Below the pieces are notes generated by a model. That model was not told where the DNA came from. It ran no database searches and was given only the letters and a program-made list of their open reading frames with translations. Below, in pieces: positions 1-5,666 of a stretch of DNA of 8,436 nt; the first letter of the stretch is position 1, and every line of letters starts with the position of its first letter. Origin of the DNA: Oligoflexales bacterium (GTDB lineage Bacteria > Bdellovibrionota > Oligoflexia > Oligoflexales > Oligoflexaceae); the NCBI GenBank assembly GCA_015232735.1, contig JADFZC010000095.1:1-8436 (forward strand). Reading direction: 5' to 3'. Position numbers and translations under genes: made by a program.

Positions 1-459
1 GAAAAACCGAATACGGACGAGCCCGTCCCTGGTGACAAAGACCTGCTTGCCGATCATAGCGAATTTGATCTCAGAAAAACGGAAACGCACGAAATGGAGA
101 GGGGCAAATTTGGAAAAATCGAGGAAACCGGTCATCAAGGCCAATTTGTAAATGCCTATGAAAAATCAACCGCCAGCACAAAAAAAGAACTGCCTCAAAT
201 TTCAAACCGAAGTGAACTTATTAGGGAATTTCCAGAGATGGAACGAATCATCAAGATCATGCTCAGGGATGGCATTCACGTTGAATCGCAAGTTCCAGGA
301 TATATTAAACACTACTACAAATACGGTCCGGAACTGTTCCGGCTTGGTCTCAGGAAAGCGATTTTAACCAGCAAGGTGATAGCCAACGAATTGGGTCATC
401 TGCTTGAGGCGCTTGAGCTTGAACAATCTCAAGGTGTCAATTCCAAAAACGCTTCATAA
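1..459 (+). CDS. C-terminal part of an unrecognised protein (5' end outside window)
   Basis: I do not recognise this protein. The frame that ends at TAA 457-459 has no stop back to base 1, so 152 residues are visible and the true start probably lies upstream. The first ATG in the frame is at 94, with only a weak GGAAA (81-85) before it, so a 121-residue protein starting there is possible but less likely. The first 60 or so visible residues are polar and rich in Glu, Lys, Asp and Thr, like a flexible linker. The last 80 are predicted by eye to be helical, with the stretch RIIKIMLRDGIHVESQ, then aromatic residues (YIKHYYKYGPELFRLGLRKA), then a Leu/Glu-rich helix (NELGHLLEALELEQ). No membrane segment, signal peptide or metal motif is visible. 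It is followed by a 250-base gap, so it is probably not in an operon with the next gene. Confidence 0.55.
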   Translation, partial: EKPNTDEPVPGDKDLLADHSEFDLRKTETHEMERGKFGKIEETGHQGQFVNAYEKSTASTKKELPQISNRSELIREFPEMERIIKIMLRDGIHVESQVPGYIKHYYKYGPELFRLGLRKAILTSKVIANELGHLLEALELEQSQGVNSKNAS

Positions 460-465
460 ATAGCA

Positions 466-486
466 TGGATTTTTAAAGAAAATCCA
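466..486 (+). terminator. AT-rich hairpin just after the first gene (possible weak terminator)
   Basis: An 8-bp perfect stem (TGGATTTT at 466-473 with AAAATCCA at 479-486) closes a 5-base loop 7 bases after the stop codon at 457-459. The position suits a terminator, but the stem is AT-rich and no T-run follows, so it is not a classical intrinsic terminator. It may instead protect the 3' end of the mRNA or be chance. Confidence 0.3.
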
Positions 487-628
487 GAAGTCAAGGGAAT
501 TGAGATACATTAGCCCTGTGATATTATGCGATTGCATTTTTTGTATTATTATCTTAGTAGTGTGATTGAATAATACTTGCCCGGTCACGGGAAATTGAGG
601 CGTATGATTTCTTGATCCTGCAGCACAT

Positions 629-649
629 CATAATTGCACAGCAATCATG
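629..649. promoter_or_regulatory. 21-base near-perfect palindrome, candidate operator upstream of the UroD-family gene
   Basis: The two 9-base arms CATAATTGC (629-637) and GCAATCATG (641-649) flank ACA; eight of nine positions pair, with one mismatch (A632/C646). A short-spaced, nearly symmetric site 60 bases before a start codon is typical of an operator for a dimeric regulator. The 250-base gap around it (460-709) holds no gene I can support. No promoter there matches consensus well; TTGCAC at 634-639 with TATCAG at 657-662 (17-base spacer) is the best and is too weak to list. The same palindrome is not seen in the 2950-3029 divergent region, so shared control is not shown. Confidence 0.4.
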
Positions 650-709
650 GAAAATCTATCAGCCCTGGTAAGTTAAGGCCGACCACCCGGACGGCAGAAT
701 GGACAGAAA

Positions 710-1942
710 ATGGATGAAATGACCTCAAGAGAACGGATATTGGAAGCTGTCAGCCATCGCCCAACTGACTCTCTGCCCATCGACTTTGGCGGAATGCGAT
801 CCACGGGAATACATGCCAAATGTTACTCACGGCTGAGAGACCATCTTGGTATCAAGGGCGGAGCATTCAAGATCTATGATATCTTTCAGCAACTGGCAGA
901 ACCCGAAATTCCCATTCTTGAACGAATGGGCGGCGATGTCATGCAGGTTCACAGGCTTCGCCCCGCTTTCGGCATCAGGATTGACCTGTGGAAGAAATCG
1001 CGGCTCCCTGAAGGACACAATATTCTCATTCCTGAAACATTCAACCCCAAGATCGATGAATTCGGAAACTCCAAAATTTTGGATGATGAAGGACACGTCC
1101 TTGCCGTCATGCCGCAAAATGGCCACTACTACGACCCCGCATACCATCCCTGGGCAGAGTGCGAGAGCATAGCCGATATCGATAAAATACAAATTCCTGA
1201 AGTGACAGACGATGAGCTCCTTTTTCTCGAAAATCAGGCACGATACCTATTTGAAAATACCGACAAGGCCATACTTCTGGCTTTCGGCGGAAATATTTTT
1301 GAAGGCGGCCAGCTCGGTTTCGGATATGAGAAATTCTATATGGATCTGGCCATGAATCAGGACATGATCCACTACTGGGCAGACAGAATTACCTCTGCCT
1401 ATATCCGGGATCTTGAGAATATTCTGCGCCGAGTCGGAAAATATGTCCACATAGTCCAGTTCGGCGATGATCTGGGCACACAGGAGGCGCTTCAGATATC
1501 AATTCCAATGTACCGTGAAATGATACGCCCGTACCATACACGCCTATATCAATACGTGAGGCAAAACTTCCCTGGTATAAATGTATTTCTGCACAGCTGC
1601 GGGGCAATATCCGACCTGATACCGGACCTCATAGAGACAGGGGTTCAGATCCTGAATCCTGTGCAGATATCCGCACAGGGGATGAATCCCATAAAGCTCA
1701 AGAGAGAATTTGGATCCCACCTGACATTCTGGGGCGGAGGAGCAAACATGCAATCCACAGTAACCTTCGGAACGGTTTCAGATATTAAAAAAGAGGTCAG
1801 GGAACTGATCGAAATTTTTTCAAAAGGGGGCGGTTACGTGTTCAATCAGGTGCACAACATACAATCAGACATCCCTCCTGAAAAAGTGATGGCCATTTAT
1901 GACACCGCAATGGAGTTTCGACGAGCCATAGGCGGACGATGA
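710..1942 (+). CDS. UroD-superfamily (methyltransferase-like) protein, not HemE
   Basis: A 410-residue cytosolic protein of the uroporphyrinogen decarboxylase fold. It opens with the family start TSRERILEAVSHRPTDSLPI (residues 5-24). It continues with GDDLGTQ (252-258), FLHSCGAISDLIPDLIE with His295 and Cys297, ILNPVQISAQGM, FWGGGANMQ and FNQVHNIQSDIPPEKV (378-393). The HemE signature around the substrate arginines (PVWLMRQAGR) is absent, so it does not make coproporphyrinogen. His-x-Cys is the start of the zinc site used by corrinoid-dependent methyltransferases such as MtaA/MtbA. The later Cys of those enzymes is not evident; His382 stands near that place and could be the third ligand (inference). 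No corrinoid-protein gene is in the window. Either ATG 710 or ATG 719 could be the start; neither has a good ribosome-binding site. It converges on the activase gene with a 5-base gap. The family call is sure; the reaction is unknown. Confidence 0.88.
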   Translation: MDEMTSRERILEAVSHRPTDSLPIDFGGMRSTGIHAKCYSRLRDHLGIKGGAFKIYDIFQQLAEPEIPILERMGGDVMQVHRLRPAFGIRIDLWKKSRLPEGHNILIPETFNPKIDEFGNSKILDDEGHVLAVMPQNGHYYDPAYHPWAECESIADIDKIQIPEVTDDELLFLENQARYLFENTDKAILLAFGGNIFEGGQLGFGYEKFYMDLAMNQDMIHYWADRITSAYIRDLENILRRVGKYVHIVQFGDDLGTQEALQISIPMYREMIRPYHTRLYQYVRQNFPGINVFLHSCGAISDLIPDLIETGVQILNPVQISAQGMNPIKLKREFGSHLTFWGGGANMQSTVTFGTVSDIKKEVRELIEIFSKGGGYVFNQVHNIQSDIPPEKVMAIYDTAMEFRRAIGGR

Positions 1943-1947
1943 CACAG

Positions 1948-2949
1948 TCAGAATTGAACGACAGGTAATCCGGCCAGTAAGAATTTCATCTCGATATCCT
2001 CAAGTTCCGCCGTATCCATTGGCAGGATATCATCGAGCCTATATTTTTTTCCGATGGCCCGGTATTTCCCCGTTGCCGTATTATGATACGGGATAAGCGA
2101 AACTCCGAGAAATTTTTCCGATTCGCCGCATCCCGTCTTTTCTTTTACATATGCGATGATTGAGGAAATGCTGTCCTCATCAGTGTTGAAGGACGGTATC
2201 AACGGAATTCTGATTACAGTTGGAACGCTGGGCAGAAACAGCGACAAGGAATCGTCTATCAGTCCGATATCGGCGCCGGTCCACTGTCTTAGCGATTTGG
2301 CATCTGAATGTTTCACGTCAAATAGCACAAGATCGACAAGCCCCTGACCTATTATTGAAGATATTTTCCTGCTTATCCTGAAATGTCCCGATGTATCGAC
2401 CGCAGTATGTACTTCGCAGGATCCGGTCTTGAGTTTTTTAAACAATCTGTCGATAAATTCAACATGGAGAAAAGGTTCACCGCCCGAAATGGTTACTCCT
2501 CCGGGAAGAAAAGCCTCTTTTGAAACCACTGATGGCGGATTCCAGTTTTTTACACGTATGTACCCCTCCCGGTAATAATTCCTCAGGCAATTTATTTCCT
2601 CCGAAATCTTCTCAGGCATAAGAGTCTCGCCTATCCACTCAAGCGCACCTTTGGGACACAGGTTGGCACATTTTTTACAGAGAAGACAGACCTTGGGCCT
2701 GTTTTGGGACGTCGTCCATTTCTCAAAAATCGACGAAGGACAGTTTTTCTGACAGGTCCCGCAACTGTTGCACCTTTCCGCATAATAGAAACGCTCATCC
2801 TCGAAGCTTATCGATTCAGGATTGTGGCACCACAGACAATTCAAAGTGCAGCCCTTCAGAAAAACGACATATCTTATGCCCGGTCCATCTAGGCGCACGG
2901 AATTCTCAATCGTTTTAAAAACCAGTGTTTTCACAGAAATCCTATACAT
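1948..2949 (-). CDS. Glycyl-radical enzyme activating protein (radical SAM, with 2x[4Fe-4S] ferredoxin insert)
   Basis: A 333-residue radical-SAM enzyme that reductively cleaves SAM to a 5'-deoxyadenosyl radical and abstracts hydrogen from the glycine of its partner, very likely the divergent neighbour at 3030. Visible in order: RLDGPGIRYVVFLKGC, the cluster motif Cys34-x3-Cys38-x2-Cys41 followed by HNPES, two ferredoxin-type motifs CxxCxxCxxxC (Cys60/63/66/70 and Cys88/91/94/98), the SAM-binding GGVTISGGEPFLH, and a later DTSGHF strand. The ferredoxin insert is typical of activases for PFL2-type lyases (for example choline or glycerol lyases) and absent from the short PflA. ATG 2949 has only an A-rich leader (AAAGAAA) as a ribosome site; GTG at 2934 is the other option. 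Length and motifs are complete, with no sign of decay. Partnership with the 3030 gene is inferred from adjacency. Confidence 0.95.
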   Translation of the reverse strand: MYRISVKTLVFKTIENSVRLDGPGIRYVVFLKGCTLNCLWCHNPESISFEDERFYYAERCNSCGTCQKNCPSSIFEKWTTSQNRPKVCLLCKKCANLCPKGALEWIGETLMPEKISEEINCLRNYYREGYIRVKNWNPPSVVSKEAFLPGGVTISGGEPFLHVEFIDRLFKKLKTGSCEVHTAVDTSGHFRISRKISSIIGQGLVDLVLFDVKHSDAKSLRQWTGADIGLIDDSLSLFLPSVPTVIRIPLIPSFNTDEDSISSIIAYVKEKTGCGESEKFLGVSLIPYHNTATGKYRAIGKKYRLDDILPMDTAELEDIEMKFLLAGLPVVQF

Positions 2950-2965
2950 TTTCTTTAGGACTATA

Positions 2966-2994
2966 TTAACAAATTAAAATTTACCATGTATATT
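2966..2994 (+). promoter_or_regulatory. Predicted sigma70-type promoter of the glycyl radical enzyme gene
   Basis: A -35 box TTAACA (2966-2971, 5/6 of consensus) and a -10 box TATATT (2989-2994, 5/6) are separated by 17 bases. Transcription would start near 3001, giving a leader of about 30 bases with the Shine-Dalgarno at 3019-3023. This is the best promoter match I found in the window. Confidence 0.6.
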
Positions 2995-3015
2995 CAAGAA
3001 ATTCCACTACTGCAA
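2987..3015 (-). promoter_or_regulatory. Predicted divergent promoter of the activase gene
   Basis: Read on the minus strand, TTGCAG (3015-3010) and TATACA (2992-2987) are 17 bases apart, each matching 4 of 6 consensus bases. Transcription would start near 2980, leaving a leader of about 30 bases before ATG 2949. Its -10 box shares bases 2989-2992 with the -10 box of the opposite promoter. The match is weaker than on the plus strand. Confidence 0.4.
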
Positions 3016-3018
3016 AGT

Positions 3019-3023
3019 GAGGT
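3019..3023 (+). promoter_or_regulatory. Ribosome-binding site that fixes the glycyl radical enzyme start at ATG 3030
   Basis: GAGGT lies 6 bases before ATG 3030, which is ideal spacing. The in-frame TTG at 3024 that would extend the protein by two residues directly abuts this site and could not be used with it, so the 847-residue form is preferred. Confidence 0.75.
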
Positions 3024-3029
3024 TTGGCC

Positions 3030-5573
3030 ATGATTTCGGAACGCCTAGAAAAACTGATGAACAGTACACCCAGAGAAAGAATAATAAGATACAAGAAACT
3101 TATGGATAACGCAATTCCAACCCTCTCAGTTGACTATGCTGAGGGTTTCACCACCTCTCACAGGAAAAATGAAAACGAGATCTTCACCGACATCAAAAAG
3201 GCAAGAGCCCACACCAACGGGCTTCTGAATATCCCAATAACCCTTCTTGATGAAGAAATAATCATAGGGAAAAAAAGCCAGTCCATAAGAGGTGCGTGTT
3301 TCTATCCGCACTATGCCGTGGACTTCCTGGAGTCCATGAACTTTGAGGAAATGTCAGATCATCCGGCCGGACATAACCCGGACAGACAGGGATCAGACCG
3401 TCACACTTCAGAGGGCTGCTCGGACATACAGATGATAAATGCCGGGAAATTCATTGCCGAACATCCGGAATACACCATTTTTTCCGGAAAATTCATCATA
3501 GCCAGAAAAGACATCCCCAAGGTGGCGGATATATGCGAATACTGGAAAAACCGAAACCTCAAGTTTCTCGCCGACAGTCTCTGGAAAAAACACTTCAAGG
3601 AAAGCGGCTATATTGAAAAAGGATGGGAAATAGGTTTGTTCACGGCGCCGCATGACAGCTGCATAGACGGAAGAATCGTGCTGAATTATCCCAAGCTTCT
3701 TTCCAGAGGCCTTTTCGACATTCGAAATGAAATAATGGAAAAACAGGCATCCTTAAGGATTACCACCTGCGAAACCAGTGAAAAACTGGCATTTTACGAA
3801 GCCGCACTTATCACTTGCGACGGCATGATGAATTATGCCGACAAATGCAGGTTTTTCATCAATGACCTGCTCAGGGAAAAAAATCACTCTGAGGAAAGAA
3901 TAAGAGAGCTTTCCATAATGGCAAATGCCCTTGAGCAGGTGCCGCGATATCCGGCCCGAAATTTTCGCGAGGCGATCCAGTCTTTCTGGCTCCTTTACAT
4001 GATTTGCCATCTGGAGGGAAGCAACCTGGGATTTTCCCCTGGACGCCTCGATCAATACCTATATCCTTACTACAAAAGAGACATCGAAGAAGGACTGACC
4101 GATGAAGAGACGGTGATTTCACTTCTCCAGGAACTTTTTATCAAAATGTCCTCCTTTGAGTATTTCGCCTCCTTTTCATGGGTCGGATTCGGTGCTCACA
4201 ATCTGTTCCAGAATTGTATTCTCGGTGGAGCCTCGGAATCCGGAAACACTCTGGACAACGATCTCTCCAAAATGATAGTCATATCCCAATTCCAGCTGGC
4301 CAGGAATAATGAGGGGCTGCATCAGCCGACACTGTCCATATGGGTTCACGACAAAACGGACGATGAACTCATGGACATATCTGTTCAGACTATAAAACTG
4401 GGGGTCGGTTATCCGGCATTTTTCAATTTCGATATTACACGGCAGCACATGCTCAAGACAGGAGCCTGCGAGGAGGATTCCTACAAACTGGCTATGGGAG
4501 GCTGCACCGAACCGGTTATTGAGGGCCTGAATCCCGGGATAGTCCAGGCCGGGTTTATCAATCTTCCAAAACTTCTAGAACTCACGATGAATAACGGAGC
4601 AGATCCATCAACCGGCAAATACATCGGCCCTGCCACCGGATATCCTGAAAAATACGCTGACATCAGAGCTGCTTTTCTCATTCACCTGAAGACCGCTATT
4701 CAAAACTGGACTTCATACTTCAACTATGTGATGAGCGTTTATGACAGGGTTTCACCGCAGATAGGCTGCAGTATTTTTATTGACGACTCGATAATAAAGG
4801 GAAAGTCTCTAAGCCGGGGAGGTGCAAGATACAACAATTCACCCACAACGCTCTCTTCCGGACTTGTGGATGTTGCCAACTCGCTTGCAGTTTTTAAGAA
4901 AAATGAAGAAACAGAAGCCTTTCCATTCCAGGAATTGACAAATGCCATACGGAGGAATTTTGAAGGCTGCGAAAAAATTTTCAAATTCGTATGGCAGGAT
5001 GTGCCAAAATTTGGAAACAACGATCAGATGGTAGACGACATCTTTACAGATATTTTCGATCGATACGCGGAATATGTCAGAGAACAGCCAAATTATCTCG
5101 GATCATATTATGACCCGAGTTCCCTGGCGATAAGCACCCCTGTCCCTTTTGGAAAGGTCTGTCAGGCTTCAGCGTTTGGTCGCAAGGCCTGTAAACCGAT
5201 TTCGGACGGAGTCTATTCCCCCTATCCTGGTTCAGACCGAAAGGGAATTCTCTCCGTTTTCAAATCTGCCGTGAAATTTGACGGAACCAAAATCAGAGGC
5301 GGACTTTTAAACATAAAACTTGATCCAAAAGCCTTTAACGACAATATAGGCGTAAATCTCTTTAAAAGCATTGTAAGAAATTACATTAAAGATGGGGGCT
5401 TTCACGTACAGTTCAACGTTATCGACAGAGAGACGATGCAGGACATGATAAGAAATCCCGAAAAGTATGAAAACAAATTGGTGCGCGTCTCGGGATTCAC
5501 CGCAAAATGGGGGCAGCTCACAAGCGAGGTCAGGCAGCAAATCGGGGAAAGAACCCTGGTATCTCTTGATTAG
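3030..5573 (+). CDS. Glycyl radical enzyme of the PFL2 class, substrate unknown
   Basis: An 847-residue oxygen-sensitive radical lyase or dehydratase. The PFL domain runs from about residue 10 to 710. It includes LLNIPITLLDEEIIIGKKSQ, the core motif GRLDQYLYPYYKRDIEEG (338-355), and the active-site loop MGGCTEP with thiyl Cys492 and Glu494, the general base in dehydratases and C-N/C-S lyases. The glycyl-radical domain ends in RVSGFTAKWGQL with Gly822. Cys-x-Glu separates it from formate-lyase types (adjacent Cys-Cys). Several sites depart from what I recall as common in the family: Trp438 in TLSIWVH where Arg is frequent, Arg215 in DGRIVLNY where Gly-His is frequent, a polar stretch at about 104-160 longer than usual, and QIGERT rather than QII-RT at the end. 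I cannot name the substrate; choline, glycerol, propanediol, hydroxyproline, isethionate and arylacetate lyases are all possible relatives. The activase is divergent, the UroD-family gene lies beyond it, and no microcompartment shell gene is visible. Confidence 0.95.
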   Translation: MISERLEKLMNSTPRERIIRYKKLMDNAIPTLSVDYAEGFTTSHRKNENEIFTDIKKARAHTNGLLNIPITLLDEEIIIGKKSQSIRGACFYPHYAVDFLESMNFEEMSDHPAGHNPDRQGSDRHTSEGCSDIQMINAGKFIAEHPEYTIFSGKFIIARKDIPKVADICEYWKNRNLKFLADSLWKKHFKESGYIEKGWEIGLFTAPHDSCIDGRIVLNYPKLLSRGLFDIRNEIMEKQASLRITTCETSEKLAFYEAALITCDGMMNYADKCRFFINDLLREKNHSEERIRELSIMANALEQVPRYPARNFREAIQSFWLLYMICHLEGSNLGFSPGRLDQYLYPYYKRDIEEGLTDEETVISLLQELFIKMSSFEYFASFSWVGFGAHNLFQNCILGGASESGNTLDNDLSKMIVISQFQLARNNEGLHQPTLSIWVHDKTDDELMDISVQTIKLGVGYPAFFNFDITRQHMLKTGACEEDSYKLAMGGCTEPVIEGLNPGIVQAGFINLPKLLELTMNNGADPSTGKYIGPATGYPEKYADIRAAFLIHLKTAIQNWTSYFNYVMSVYDRVSPQIGCSIFIDDSIIKGKSLSRGGARYNNSPTTLSSGLVDVANSLAVFKKNEETEAFPFQELTNAIRRNFEGCEKIFKFVWQDVPKFGNNDQMVDDIFTDIFDRYAEYVREQPNYLGSYYDPSSLAISTPVPFGKVCQASAFGRKACKPISDGVYSPYPGSDRKGILSVFKSAVKFDGTKIRGGLLNIKLDPKAFNDNIGVNLFKSIVRNYIKDGGFHVQFNVIDRETMQDMIRNPEKYENKLVRVSGFTAKWGQLTSEVRQQIGERTLVSLD

Positions 5574-5578
5574 CCGCT

Positions 5579-5593
5579 GGCGCATTCAGCGCC
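5579..5593. repeat. GC-rich hairpin after the glycyl radical enzyme gene
   Basis: GGCGC (5579-5583) and GCGCC (5589-5593) form a 5-bp perfect stem around the loop ATTCA, 5 bases after the stop codon TAG (5571-5573). There is no T-run on either strand, so a factor-independent terminator is not supported. It may be one end of a short extragenic repeat together with the next hairpin. Confidence 0.35.
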
Positions 5594-5595
5594 TT

Positions 5596-5630
5596 AGGAC
5601 GTATCCTGACGAGCGAAGCGGGTATAGGAT
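5596..5630. repeat. Overlapping alternative hairpins in the convergent gap (possible extragenic palindromic repeat)
   Basis: ATCCT (5603-5607) can pair with AGGAT (5626-5630) around GACGAGCGAAGCGGGTAT, or its TCCT (5604-5607) can pair with AGGA (5596-5599) around CGTA. The two pairings exclude each other. The block sits between two converging genes, where REP-like elements often lie. Only one copy is in the window, so its repeat nature is a guess; it could equally act as a loose two-way terminator. Confidence 0.3.
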
Positions 5631-5666
5631 CTTTCTGCAATGTCGCGGGTTTTAAGACAGATGCGT

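Noticed and set aside
699..722. A 7-codon micro-ORF (ATG 699 to TGA 720-722) whose stop overlaps ATG 719 of the UroD-family gene, as in a coupled leader peptide
   Set aside because: No ribosome-binding site precedes ATG 699, the peptide has no regulatory codon run, and such short overlaps arise easily by chance.
710..1942. Heme-pathway uroporphyrinogen decarboxylase (hemE)
   Set aside because: The HemE substrate-binding arginine motif is missing and the His-x-Cys metal motif of the methyltransferase branch is present.
2966..2977. TTAA-CAAA-TTAA as an operator in the divergent region
   Set aside because: The arms are only four AT bases, expected by chance in this AT-rich stretch, and they overlap the predicted -35 box.
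3024..3029. TTG start at 3024 for the glycyl radical enzyme
   Set aside because: It abuts the GAGGT ribosome site with no spacing; ATG 3030 has the correct 6-base spacing.
3030..5573. Pyruvate formate-lyase (pflB) or a benzylsuccinate/alkylsuccinate synthase
   Set aside because: There is no adjacent Cys-Cys pair as in formate-lyase, and the Cys492-x-Glu494 motif points to the dehydratase/lyase classes instead of fumarate-adding enzymes.
3126..5585. Many open frames of 60-100 codons opposite the glycyl radical enzyme gene
   Set aside because: They lie antisense within a gene of clear homology, lack ribosome sites and have no recognisable protein features.
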